Shown here in pieces: positions 52,745 to 60,196 of a stretch of 64,000 nt of DNA. Numbering within the stretch: position 1 is the stretch's first letter; each line of letters starts with the position of its first letter. The stretch covers positions 76,305 through 140,304 of the forward strand of contig OMVU01000002.1 in NCBI GenBank assembly GCA_900314565.1. Direction: 5' to 3'. Origin of the DNA: an uncultured Eubacteriales bacterium (GTDB lineage Bacteria > Bacillota > Clostridia > Lachnospirales > Lachnospiraceae). Made by a program: the position numbers and the translations under genes. A model generated the notes under the pieces. It did not search any database. It saw only the letters and a program-made list of their open reading frames with translations, and was not told where the DNA came from.

Positions 52745-52777
52745 TAAAAAACATGGGGATATGCCCTGCATATCCCC
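52745..52777 (-). terminator. Terminator of tRNA-Arg
   Basis: Perfect 10-bp stem GGGGATATGC with GCATATCCCC and a 3-base loop, followed by ATGTTTTTTATTC on the minus strand, six bases after the tRNA. Confidence 0.85.
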
Positions 52778-52782
52778 GCAAG

Positions 52783-52854
52783 CACGTCTGACAGGAATCG
52801 AACCCGCGCACCTGGAACCGGAATCCAGCGCTCTATCCACTGAGCTACAGACGT
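52783..52854 (-). tRNA. tRNA-Arg (anticodon CCG)
   Basis: A 72-base cloverleaf: acceptor ACGTCTG with CAGACGT, anticodon stem CTGGA with TCCAG around TTCCGGT (anticodon CCG, decodes CGG), T-loop TTCGATT, discriminator G. CCA is not encoded. It follows tRNA-Ala on the same strand, with a strong hairpin between them. Confidence 0.92.
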
Positions 52855-52869
52855 ATGTTTTAACTTTTG

Positions 52870-52901
52870 AAAGCAGCCTGCCAGAACTGGCAGGCTGCTT
52901 T
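52870..52901 (-). terminator. Hairpin between tRNA-Ala and tRNA-Arg
   Basis: Perfect 14-bp stem AAAGCAGCCTGCCA with its complement and a 4-base loop, starting one base after tRNA-Ala. The trailing U-run is short (TTTC), so it may be a leaky terminator or processing signal between the two tRNAs. Confidence 0.6.
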
Positions 52902-52902
52902 A

Positions 52903-52974
52903 TGGAGATAATGAGATTCGAACTCACGGCCTTTCGGATGCGAACCGAACGCTCTCCCACTGAGCTATATCCCC
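52903..52974 (-). tRNA. tRNA-Ala (anticodon CGC)
   Basis: A 72-base cloverleaf: acceptor GGGGATA with TATCTCC, including the G3-U70 pair that identifies tRNA-Ala. Anticodon stem TTCGG with CCGAA around TTCGCAT gives anticodon CGC (decodes GCG). T-arm GTGAG-TTCGAAT-CTCAT, discriminator A, CCA not encoded. Confidence 0.93.
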
Positions 52975-53077
52975 ATGCACAAATCTTATAATAATATATT
53001 CTGAAAGAAAGTGCAAGGTTTTTTTTGAGGAAACAGCTCTCCCGGAGAACGTCCGGGCGAAAGTCCGGACGGGCCGC

Positions 53078-53962
53078 TCACGCGATCCGGATCTCACCCT
53101 TCTCACTGTCGTAATAATAAACATTGTTCGACAGCACCTCATACGGCTCCACCTGATCCTCATTGATCTCACGCACGAGCCTCCGGAGACCTTCCCCGTC
53201 AAACACATTTTCCGGCGACAGGAGCAGCACCTCATGTATGCTGCTGGGGAGCACAAAAAAATCACCCTTTATTACCGGCGCAGCCTGTCTGAACACGCCC
53301 GGATACATCATGCAGGCAGCCCCGAACATCCTGCTCTTATTGGTCAGTACATACAGCGGGAACTCCGGCAATGTATTTTCATCCGGCATTCCCCGAAGCT
53401 CAGAGAGCATTCTCCCCATCGGCCAGATTTCCGCCGGCTCAAAAAGGAGCATGTTCCTCTCTGCGGTCTCAAAGAGCTCATCCGGGGATACTCCCCACAT
53501 TTCCGTAAAGCTGTTCTGAATAAGTACAGAGGCATTTGAAAACAGAGGATCCCGGACATCGTAGTACAGGATCCCCGCCAGGTCAAGGAACCGCCTGTGC
53601 GGCACATCTTTCAGCATGTCCCGGTTCATTTCATAATTGACCAGACGCAGCCGGATACCGGACGCGAGCTTTCCATAATCTTCGAATTGCCCTATGTCTA
53701 TCTTTCCCGCACAGGAACGGCTGCGATAAAGCGCAAGAATTTCGTCCGTCAGAGAATCGAGATCCGCTCCGCGCCGGTACCTGTCATAAAAAGGCTCCAG
53801 ATAAATCGTTGGGGAGACATTCTCCCCTTCCCTCATGATCGTCAGACCATCGAGCATGACACCGTTGTTCTTTCTCACCCGGTGTACGCGCACGCAGGCT
53901 CCCGGCCCTTCCCGGTCAACGATCCTCGTTGTAACTTCCGCTTTGAATCCCTCATAATCCAT
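53078..53962 (-). CDS. DUF5688 family protein
   Basis: A 294-residue soluble protein matching DUF5688: N-terminal DYEGFKAEVTTRI, APTIYLEPFYDRY-like SPTIYLEPFYDRYRRG, a central RFLDLAGILYYDV and LIQNSFTEMWGVSPDEL, then PLYVLTNKSRMFGAACMMYPGV and C-terminal PSSIHEVLLLSPENVF. The family is common, often multicopy, in Lachnospiraceae and has no known function. The start at 53962 follows AAGGAG at a long distance (about 14 bases). It stands alone between tRNA-Ala and efp. Confidence 0.85.
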   Translation of the reverse strand: MDYEGFKAEVTTRIVDREGPGACVRVHRVRKNNGVMLDGLTIMREGENVSPTIYLEPFYDRYRRGADLDSLTDEILALYRSRSCAGKIDIGQFEDYGKLASGIRLRLVNYEMNRDMLKDVPHRRFLDLAGILYYDVRDPLFSNASVLIQNSFTEMWGVSPDELFETAERNMLLFEPAEIWPMGRMLSELRGMPDENTLPEFPLYVLTNKSRMFGAACMMYPGVFRQAAPVIKGDFFVLPSSIHEVLLLSPENVFDGEGLRRLVREINEDQVEPYEVLSNNVYYYDSEKGEIRIA

Positions 53963-54048
53963 ATTTACCAGTCACTCCTTATTATTATTTGGGTTCAGAG
54001 GCCCATTCCTCGCACAAAGAAGTCACCGGTTCATGCGAAGTCAGTTCT

Positions 54049-54120
54049 GGAACGCCCAGGCGTTCCTGCCTCGCCGCGCAGCGGGCGGGGCATATTTCAG
54101 ATTGCGTGGAGACGATCCGC
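54049..54120. repeat. Intergenic structured repeat, family A copy 4 (degenerate)
   Basis: Perfect hairpin GGAACGCC-CA-GGCGTTCC (54049-54066), then CGCCGCGCAGCGGGCG and GACGATCCGC. The second half is decayed relative to other copies. It lies in the 330-base gap 53963-54292 between efp and DUF5688, which otherwise holds only the efp terminator. Confidence 0.65.
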
Positions 54121-54263
54121 ATGAGGTTTTCATAGCTGCATCCGGTTCATGCTGAAAACTGGGGGTATGGCGCATGCTGCGTCAGTGAACAGTTCATGCT
54201 GCAGACCTCAGTTACGGATCGATCGAAAAATGGCAATTTTCAACGAAATAGCAAAAAATAAGA

Positions 54264-54285
54264 AGCCTCCCCGCAATGGGGAGGC
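54264..54285 (-). terminator. Terminator of efp
   Basis: Stem GCCTCCCC with GGGGAGGC and a short loop, followed on the minus strand by TTCTTATTTTTTG, seven bases after the efp stop. Confidence 0.85.
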
Positions 54286-54292
54286 CTCTGTC

Positions 54293-54850
54293 TTATACTC
54301 TTGAAAGATATTCAGCAGTCCGTGTGTCGATTTTGACGACATCACCTATATTTACAAAGAGCGGAACCTGAATCGTCGCTCCGGTCTCAACTGTCGCCGG
54401 CTTCGAAGCGCCCTGCGCTGTGTTGCCTGCGAATCCTGGCTCTGTATCCGTAATCTCGAGCTCCACAAAAAGGGGCGGCTCAATAGAGAATACTTCTCCG
54501 TTGTAAGAGCAGACCTTAACGTTCTCGTTCTCTTTGACAAACTTCAGTGCATCGCCGATGACGTCTTTATTGATCATGATCTGGTCAAAAGTTTCCGGAT
54601 CCATGAAATAATAAAGATCTCCGTCATTGTAAAGATACTGCTGATCCTTGCGGTCAATTCTTGCTGCCGGGAATTTTTCTGTCGGGCGGAATGTCTTTTC
54701 GACGACACCGCCGTTGATAACATTTCTCATCTTCGTGCGGACAAACGCAGCGCCCTTACCGGGCTTTACATGCTGAAATTCTACGATCTGCATGACCTGT
54801 CCGTCGATTTCAAGCGTTAAACCATTTTTAAAATCACCTGCTGATATCAT
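54293..54850 (-). CDS. efp: Translation elongation factor P
   Basis: A 185-residue EF-P that rescues ribosomes stalled at polyproline. Three OB-like domains are present, with Lys32 at the tip of the conserved loop [12 protein letters not shown], and [20 protein letters not shown] and [20 protein letters not shown] later. The length is normal. GGAGG precedes the ATG at 54850. No EF-P modification gene is adjacent. It is monocistronic with its own terminator. Confidence 0.97.
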   Translation of the reverse strand: MISAGDFKNGLTLEIDGQVMQIVEFQHVKPGKGAAFVRTKMRNVINGGVVEKTFRPTEKFPAARIDRKDQQYLYNDGDLYYFMDPETFDQIMINKDVIGDALKFVKENENVKVCSYNGEVFSIEPPLFVELEITDTEPGFAGNTAQGASKPATVETGATIQVPLFVNIGDVVKIDTRTAEYLSRV

Positions 54851-54979
54851 GGGTCTTCCTCCTTAAATAAGTACACTTAATTTTATAATAAAAAGATGAC
54901 TGATGCAATACCAATCTTTTCTTATGTCCGCTCCCGGGACCGTACTCTTTTTGCTGCTTCGCAGACGGGTGCCCGGGAA

Positions 54980-55026
54980 GGTGCCTCGCACCTCGCGCGG
55001 CGCAGCAGGAATGCCGGGGCGTTCCT
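54980..55026. repeat. Intergenic structured repeat, family A copy 5 (reverse orientation)
   Basis: GGTGCCTCGCACC (54980-54992), CGCGCGGCGCAGC, then AGGAATGC...GCGTTCCT (55007-55026). It lies between the divergent efp and aroE genes, about 65 bases upstream of the aroE start. Confidence 0.75.
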
Positions 55027-55054
55027 GAAATGAATTTTCTATCTTATTTTTTTA

Positions 55055-55063
55055 TGCTATACT
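55055..55063 (+). promoter_or_regulatory. Extended -10 promoter of aroE
   Basis: TGCTATACT is an extended -10 preceded by a T-rich tract, 29 bases before the aroE ATG. No clear -35 is visible, which is usual for extended -10 promoters. Confidence 0.5.
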
Positions 55064-55091
55064 ATCAGGAAAATGTCTGTCGAGGTACACT

Positions 55092-55940
55092 ATGGAAAAA
55101 TATTACCTGATCGGCTCACCGGTCGCTCACAGCAAATCCCCCGCCATGCATAACTGCGCTTTTTCAAAGCTCGGAATCGACGCAGTCTACGGACTTATAG
55201 AAGCGGATGAGAACGAACTCCCGAAGGTCGTAGACCGTCTCCGCAGAGAAAATGCAGCCGGCTGGAATCTCACCATGCCCGATAAGACCGCCATGTGCAG
55301 CCTCTGCGACGAGCTGTCTCCTGCCGCCAGGATCGGGCGCTCTGTCAACACAGTCAAAAATGAAAACGGGCGGCTCATCGGTCACACGACAGACGGTGCC
55401 GGATTCATCCTTGCTCTGAAGCGCTCCGGGCATCTCATTTCCGGAAATAAAATGACGCTTCTCGGAACGGGCGGAGCCGCTTCCTCGATCCTGATCGGCA
55501 GCGCGCTCGAAGGGGCCTCGGAGATCTCCGTATTCTACCACCGCCCGGCTTCCGTGGACAGGATCCGGGAACTTTCCGAACGGCTTTCATCCTTCTCCCG
55601 GACCAGGATCACTTTCCATGCCCTGAGCGACACAGACGCCCAGAGAAAAGAGATCACCGAGAGCAGTATTCTCGTCAATGCGACGAGTGTGGGAATGCTG
55701 AAACAGGGAGCAGACGGCTCTGAATGTCCTTTAGGCGATGTCTCCTTTTTCTCAAAGGATCTCTTTGTCTATGATGTGATCTACAATCCTCCGGTCACCC
55801 GGCTCATACAGATCGCGGAGGAAGCCGGCTGCCGGACCGAGAACGGTCTGTCCATGCTCCTCTATCAGGGCGCAGAAGCTTTCCGGATCTGGACAGGCAG
55901 AGATATGCCGGTCGATTATGTAAAATCCCAGGTCTTTTAA
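55092..55940 (+). CDS. aroE: Shikimate dehydrogenase
   Basis: A 282-residue NADP-dependent reductase of 3-dehydroshikimate. Substrate-site motifs are IGSPVAHSKSPAMHN (7-21) and NLTMPDK (59-65) with catalytic Lys65, and TDGAGF. The dinucleotide loop is GTGGAASSI, and the C-terminal NGLSMLLYQGAEAF is present. NLTMPDK differs from the common NVTxPxK only at tolerated sites. GAGG lies six bases before the ATG. It completes, with aroD and aroK 20 kb away, the middle of the shikimate pathway; a shikimate kinase-like gene is convergent next to it. Confidence 0.96.
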   Translation: MEKYYLIGSPVAHSKSPAMHNCAFSKLGIDAVYGLIEADENELPKVVDRLRRENAAGWNLTMPDKTAMCSLCDELSPAARIGRSVNTVKNENGRLIGHTTDGAGFILALKRSGHLISGNKMTLLGTGGAASSILIGSALEGASEISVFYHRPASVDRIRELSERLSSFSRTRITFHALSDTDAQRKEITESSILVNATSVGMLKQGADGSECPLGDVSFFSKDLFVYDVIYNPPVTRLIQIAEEAGCRTENGLSMLLYQGAEAFRIWTGRDMPVDYVKSQVF

Positions 55941-55945
55941 GAAGT

Positions 55946-55999
55946 GAAAACGGCAGATGATCCGGCCTTCCCGGGGCCGGTCCATCTGCCGTTTTCATT
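55946..55999. terminator. Bidirectional terminator between aroE and the kinase-like gene
   Basis: GAAAACGGCAGATG with CATCTGCCGTTTTC and an inner GGCC stem; T-runs on both strands. Confidence 0.85.
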
Positions 56000-56015
56000 C
56001 TCCAATCGATCCGAC

Positions 56016-56534
56016 TCAGTTGTTTCCCTTACTGTCACACTCGATTATCTCTGCAACGATCTCCGCCGTTGTTTTTCCATCCACCTTGATCGTCACATCC
56101 GCCACTTTCTTATACGCGGGCTCGCGTTCTTTCATCATCTTTACGACCTTGTCCTCAAGGTCCCCTGCTCTCAGCCAGGAATGCTTCTCTCCCTTGGAAA
56201 GCCTCTCCACAACGATCTGCTTTCCCACCTTGAGGTAATACACAGTTCCCAGTTTCTCAAGATACGGAACATTCTGCGGCATCAGCGCCAGTCCGCTCCC
56301 GAGTACAATAATCGATCTTTGTGTTTCATCCTGCAGTTCTGCCAGGGCGACTGTCTCCATCGCCCGATAATAGGCATCCCCATAATGACTGTATACTTCC
56401 GCGGTAGTCATTTTCAACTTTCCGGATACCCTCTTATCGATATCGATCAGAGGCAGCCCAAGTTCCCTGGAAAGCGCTTTTCCAACCGCACTCTTGCCGG
56501 ATCCCATAAATCCTTCAAGAATAATGTGATTCAT
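56016..56534 (-). CDS. Shikimate kinase-like protein, partly degenerate
   Basis: A 172-residue P-loop protein of shikimate kinase size and fold. Walker A GFMGSGKS (8-15) and the DIDKRV DxD are intact, the Arg of the substrate site is in AYYRAMETV, and a C-terminal REPAYKKVAD keeps the late Arg. Two sites are changed. The glycine loop GGG reads GSG (VLGSGLAL) and the lid RPLL reads SWLRAG. The start at 56534 has GGAGGGG just upstream. It may be a second kinase with altered substrate or lower activity; the gene near 35.8 kb looks canonical. Confidence 0.8.
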   Translation of the reverse strand: MNHIILEGFMGSGKSAVGKALSRELGLPLIDIDKRVSGKLKMTTAEVYSHYGDAYYRAMETVALAELQDETQRSIIVLGSGLALMPQNVPYLEKLGTVYYLKVGKQIVVERLSKGEKHSWLRAGDLEDKVVKMMKEREPAYKKVADVTIKVDGKTTAEIVAEIIECDSKGNN

Positions 56535-56606
56535 AAACCCCTCCATGCTGCGTGTCATACCATCTCGAAGAATAACTTCATCTCTCTCCGACAATTCACT
56601 GTCCGC

Positions 56607-56975
56607 TCAGGCTTTCCAGAGCCCGTGCAGGTTGCAGTAGTCATAAGCCGCAACGAGCTCGTCACCCTCGCCAATCACGAACGACGCTTCCGGAGCATCT
56701 CCCGGAGCCAGGTCGGCTTTCTGGCATCCCTTCTTCGTCTCGATCATGATCCACTCAATATAATGCGCATCCACCATGGGATGTACGACTGAACCAATCT
56801 TTACAGATACCTTATTGCCGTCCACCGTCACATCGGGGACATGCTTCTCCACAGCAGCATCCGTCGTGTTCGCGACAAGCTCTTCGAGCGGCTCACCGCA
56901 GCATTTCACCGGACATGTGCCTTTCTTAAGCTCCGCGACCATATTCCCGCACTTTTTGCACACAAGAATTCTCAT
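56607..56975 (-). CDS. dfx: Desulfoferrodoxin-type superoxide reductase
   Basis: A 122-residue iron protein that reduces superoxide to peroxide without making oxygen, typical of anaerobes. The N-terminal rubredoxin-like Fe(Cys)4 site has Cys6, Cys9, Cys25, Cys26; Cys21 is an extra Cys. The catalytic Fe(His)4Cys site is His45 (KHVPDV), His65 and His71 (VVHPMVDAHYIEW), Cys114 and His117 (CNLHGLW). The usual Glu/Lys near the site is the KHVPD Lys. GGAGG lies seven bases before the ATG. The region 56976-57328 upstream holds a family A repeat and the tRNA-Leu promoter. Confidence 0.94.
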   Translation of the reverse strand: MRILVCKKCGNMVAELKKGTCPVKCCGEPLEELVANTTDAAVEKHVPDVTVDGNKVSVKIGSVVHPMVDAHYIEWIMIETKKGCQKADLAPGDAPEASFVIGEGDELVAAYDYCNLHGLWKA

Positions 56976-57084
56976 TATCAGACCTCCTTTTCTTCTCTGC
57001 AGTATATCTGCGTCCCTTGATGTCGAGGCGAATCACCCGTGCAGAGTGTATGCACAGGTTCTTCAATAAGCTCCGCTACGTACC

Positions 57085-57158
57085 GGCGGATCGCAGCCGC
57101 GCGCCTTTTAAGGTGCTTCGCACCTCACTCGGCGCGGCAAGAACGCTGAGATGTTCTT
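57085..57158. repeat. Intergenic structured repeat, family A copy 6 (reverse orientation)
   Basis: GGCGGATCGCA then GCCGCGCGCC...GGCGCGGC enclosing GGTGCTTCGCACC (57112-57124), then AAGAACGC...TGTTCTT (57139-57158). It is the full-length reverse orientation of copies 1-3. Confidence 0.8.
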
Positions 57159-57285
57159 GAATTATTATACTACACTTTCAAGTGCTTATGCCACATAAAG
57201 ATTCTCGGCCGGATTGCGGGAGGCTCTGATATTTTCGGAATATTTTTTATTTCACCTGACAAAAGAAATTTTTTAAATTTTTCTG

Positions 57286-57313
57286 TTGACAAATCTTTTT
57301 CAGCTGATATAAT
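57286..57313 (+). promoter_or_regulatory. Consensus promoter of tRNA-Leu
   Basis: TTGACA (57286-57291), 16-base spacer, TATAAT (57308-57313), 15 bases before the tRNA: both hexamers are perfect, with AT-rich DNA upstream. Confidence 0.9.
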
Positions 57314-57328
57314 AACACTTGTTGACGC

Positions 57329-57412
57329 GCGGAAGTGTCGGAACTGGCAGACGAGCAAGACTAAGGATCTTGTGGCTATTTAGCCGTGTGGGTTCAAGTC
57401 CCATCTTCCGCA
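57329..57412 (+). tRNA. tRNA-Leu (anticodon AAG)
   Basis: An 84-base class II tRNA: acceptor GCGGAAG with CTTCCGC, anticodon stem CAAGA with TCTTG around CTAAGGA (U33, anticodon AAG, G37), a long variable arm TGGCTATTTAGCCG, T-loop TTCAAGT, discriminator A. CCA is not encoded. A34 would have to be deaminated to inosine to read CUU and CUC efficiently; in bacteria A34 is otherwise mainly found in tRNA-Arg(ACG). Confidence 0.92.
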
Positions 57413-57427
57413 CTCTCAATAGTAAAG

Positions 57428-57458
57428 GGCTTGTGAATTCATTTCACAAGCCTTTTTT
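57428..57458 (+). terminator. Terminator of tRNA-Leu
   Basis: GGCTTGTGAA with TTCACAAGCC followed by TTTTTTCTTT, 15 bases after the tRNA. It also lies just past the convergent GNAT gene. Confidence 0.9.
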
Positions 57459-57468
57459 CTTTCCTTTC

Positions 57469-57921
57469 TTAAATGAACTTCTCCATCCGCACACAGTGAA
57501 AATTCCCCCAGTCCGAGACAAGAGGGTCTCCCGCCGTAAATCCGATCTTCTCATAGAAGCCTGTGGCAACATCCCTCGCGTCGATCACGATCTTCCTGTA
57601 CCCAAGCTCTTTGATCCACTTCTCCGCCTCGAGGACCGTCACGCGTCCCAAGCCCGCTCCCCTGTATTCCGGAAGAACGACCACTCTTCCGACGAGGACG
57701 GTCTCCCGATCGATCTCATAAAACCTGCAGGTCGCGACCGGAAAATTCTCGATCAGGAGCGCAATATACTTTGTATCTCCGCCGTCATGCTCGTCAAACT
57801 CCTCGTGAAGTCCGATCCCATGCTGTTTCGCCATCCCCTGGATCCGGACATAGAAAGCTCCTGCCATCTGCCAGAGCATGGTCCCCCGGATCACTTCAAC
57901 CTTTTCTTCTGTTTTTCCCAT
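57469..57921 (-). CDS. GNAT family N-acetyltransferase
   Basis: A 150-residue acetyl-CoA-dependent transferase with the acetyl-CoA loop VVLPEYRGAGLGRVTVLEAEKW and the C-terminal IDARDVATGFYEKIGF. It begins with HGIGLHEEFDEHD, typical of small ElaA-like or YjcF-like members. The substrate is unknown. AGGGGAG precedes the ATG at 57921. A 27-base element containing GCAATTGC, about 30-55 bases upstream, is shared with dut. Confidence 0.85.
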   Translation of the reverse strand: MGKTEEKVEVIRGTMLWQMAGAFYVRIQGMAKQHGIGLHEEFDEHDGGDTKYIALLIENFPVATCRFYEIDRETVLVGRVVVLPEYRGAGLGRVTVLEAEKWIKELGYRKIVIDARDVATGFYEKIGFTAGDPLVSDWGNFHCVRMEKFI

Positions 57922-58095
57922 AGTCTCCCCTTTCTCTCAAAAAGCTCCTCAGGCAATTGCAAAAAGCTGTGACTTTTATCCCTGCTTCTTGTACCGGCTC
58001 TTTTTCATGGAGTAAAATATATGGCAGAGAGCAGAACAGACAGCAGAGTCCGAATGCGCTCTGTCCCTGCATATCAACGAAAGGACCTTTTTCTC

Positions 58096-58587
58096 ATGAC
58101 TGAATTCAACGAAAAGCAGCTCTCAAGAAGAGAACTGCTCGAGGCAGAGGTAATCGATATCCTGTCTCATATATCTTCCCCTGCAGAGCGCACACAGGCC
58201 TCAGCCCACCTCTTCGGGACCGCCCGCATGGCCGTCCTCATCGCAAAAAAAAGAGGTCTTAACGAAGATCTCGCCTATCTCACGGGTCTTCTGCACGATC
58301 TCTGGCGCTATAAGACCGGCATTTCCCGAGAACACGGTCCAAACGGAGCCGTGCTGGCAGGATCCCTGCTCGATTCGACCGGCCTCTTTACAAAAGCCGA
58401 GCGGGAGATGATCTGCGGGGCGATCTATTTTCACAGCGAAAAAAGCCGCCGGCACCTGCCCTTTGACGAGCTCCTGAAGGACGCGGATATCCTTGACCGA
58501 ATGCTGGCCGAGCCCGATGAAAAAATGACCGGGGCAGACGCCGAGCGGGCAAAGCACCTCTCTCTGGAATTCATGTCCCGGTCGTAA
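58096..58587 (+). CDS. HD-domain phosphohydrolase-like protein (YqeK-like)
   Basis: 163 residues with an HD metal site: a first His in ASAHLFGTARMAVLIA, the HD in TGLLHDLWRYKTG, later EHGPNGAVLAGSLL and a final Asp in LKDADILDR. This resembles the YqeK group, which hydrolyse Ap4A, or small HD hydrolases of unknown substrate. The start at 58096 has AAAGGA ten bases upstream; the in-frame ATG at 58021 has none. It stands alone on the plus strand before a convergent terminator. Confidence 0.8.
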   Translation: MTEFNEKQLSRRELLEAEVIDILSHISSPAERTQASAHLFGTARMAVLIAKKRGLNEDLAYLTGLLHDLWRYKTGISREHGPNGAVLAGSLLDSTGLFTKAEREMICGAIYFHSEKSRRHLPFDELLKDADILDRMLAEPDEKMTGADAERAKHLSLEFMSRS

Positions 58588-58673
58588 AGGATCTGATACA
58601 AAAACTTCCAACATCCAGGTTCTTAACGCTCCCGGAATAAATGCGTGTGGTAAGTTTCAGTCTGCTACTTGTC

Positions 58674-58823
58674 AAAGGGGCTGTCGCATTAAGCATTATA
58701 TGCATAAATAGTTCATTCAGGGACCGCTCGCGCTTAGTCCTCGCGCAGCGGTACTAATAAATTTTCTGCACTTTCGTTTGAAAATTTAAAGTACCGGCTG
58801 CTTATTGCAACAGCCCCTTTTTC
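58674..58823. terminator. Large nested hairpin terminator between convergent genes
   Basis: Outer arms AAAGGGGCTGTCGCATTAAGCA and TGCTTATTGCAACAGCCCCTTTT (shown in two parts: 58674-58695 and 58799-58821) with inner stems GCAGCGGTAC/GTACCGGCTGC and AAATTTTC/GAAAATTT. It ends in TTTTT on plus and CCCCTTTG on minus. It shares arm sequence with 4456 and 21265 hairpins. Confidence 0.75.
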
Positions 58824-58848
58824 CTACACCGCTGACAGCAGTGCTCTG

Positions 58849-60177
58849 TCAGTGCGCAAACAGTCTCGTAAGATCGTGATACATAACGTAGAACATAAGG
58901 AACAGAAGGAGCGCGACCGTCACCATCTGAATTGTCCCCTCCAGCTTTTTGTTCATCGGCTTTCTCCGGATCGCTTCAATTGCGAGGAAGAGCAGTCTTC
59001 CGCCGTCGACCGCCGGAATCGGAAGAAGATTCATGACGCCGAGGTTCGCAGACAGAAGCACGATCATATTCAGCATGTTCATCCAGGTCATGAGCGCGCC
59101 TTCCGATTTCACCTCCTCGTAGGTCTCGCCGACGATATCGACGACGCCCACCGGCCCGGACAGATCGTTGACCGTAAATCTTCCCGTGAACAGCTGGGCC
59201 AGAGATTTCACCGTCGTGACGATCCAGTAGCGCATCTCGATCAGACTGTACTTCAGAACGCCGAGCGGCGTCGTGTTGACACGGCCGAGATTGTAGGAAA
59301 AACCAAGATTCACAGATCTCGACTCATACGGAACAAGCGACGCCGTGAAGGCCGTCCCGTCCCGCTCGCACCCAAGCTTTACAAGAGATCCGTCCAGCGG
59401 ATTTGCCGCAAAATACTCTTTCATCGAGAGTGATGTAGTGATTTCATTTCCGTTGATGGAAGTAATGACATCTCCTGCCCGGACTCCCGCATTGTACAGC
59501 GGAGAACCTTCCGAAACGCTCTGTATGATCGCTGCCGCATCGTCGACATTATAGCTCATGCCCAGCATGTACCGGACGTTGACCTCGGGGACGAATTTGA
59601 TCTCTTTCTTCTCCCCATTCCGCTTATAGGTCATGCTGACTTCCCGGCCTTCCGCAAGATCATGAAGAACGAACCAGGAAGAGACGTCACGTCCGATTTC
59701 GATACGCTCACCCATAAATTTCGTGATGATGTCTCCCGAGGCAAGCCCTGCCTCGTATGCCGGCGAACCTTCTTCGACCGAAATCACCTCGGCCGGGTCA
59801 TAGCCCACCACGCTGATAATGATGATCGAGCAGATGAAGGCAAGGAGAAAATTAAAGAACGGTCCTGCGAAAATGATCGCAGCCCGCCGTCCGATCGAGG
59901 CAGCCTCAAAGGCTCCCTCCTCAGGCTCGCGAGGCCCGGCATTTTCTTCATCCTCATCATAATCCTCATACATTCCCTTCATCTGGCAGGATCCACCGAA
60001 CAGAAGAAGTTTCAGCGAATATCTCGTCCCTCCCCTGACCGTGCTGAGCAGCCGCGGTCCGAATCCGAGCGAGAATTCCTCCACTACGACGCCGTTCATT
60101 TTCGCGACAAGGAAATGTCCGAATTCATGAAATAGCACCAGGAGTGAAAAAATCAGAAACGCTATGATCCATTTCAT
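58849..60177 (-). CDS. rseP: Site-2 intramembrane zinc metalloprotease RseP/RasP
   Basis: A 442-residue S2P protease with HEFGH at residues 17-21 in the first membrane helix and the second metal motif NLLPIPAVDGGR near 390 (Asp ligand). It has about four membrane helices and two tandem PDZ domains between them (EEGSPAYEAGLASGDIIT and SEGSPLYNAGVRAGDVITSI); most Firmicutes homologues have one PDZ. It cleaves anti-sigma factors and signal peptides within the membrane. An acidic cytosolic loop DYDEDEENAG lies near 75-85. It is the last gene of pyrH-frr-dxr-cdsA-rseP, 19 bases after cdsA. Confidence 0.95.
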   Translation of the reverse strand: MKWIIAFLIFSLLVLFHEFGHFLVAKMNGVVVEEFSLGFGPRLLSTVRGGTRYSLKLLLFGGSCQMKGMYEDYDEDEENAGPREPEEGAFEAASIGRRAAIIFAGPFFNFLLAFICSIIIISVVGYDPAEVISVEEGSPAYEAGLASGDIITKFMGERIEIGRDVSSWFVLHDLAEGREVSMTYKRNGEKKEIKFVPEVNVRYMLGMSYNVDDAAAIIQSVSEGSPLYNAGVRAGDVITSINGNEITTSLSMKEYFAANPLDGSLVKLGCERDGTAFTASLVPYESRSVNLGFSYNLGRVNTTPLGVLKYSLIEMRYWIVTTVKSLAQLFTGRFTVNDLSGPVGVVDIVGETYEEVKSEGALMTWMNMLNMIVLLSANLGVMNLLPIPAVDGGRLLFLAIEAIRRKPMNKKLEGTIQMVTVALLLFLMFYVMYHDLTRLFAH

Positions 60178-60196
60178 TCAAAAACCTCCAACATTG

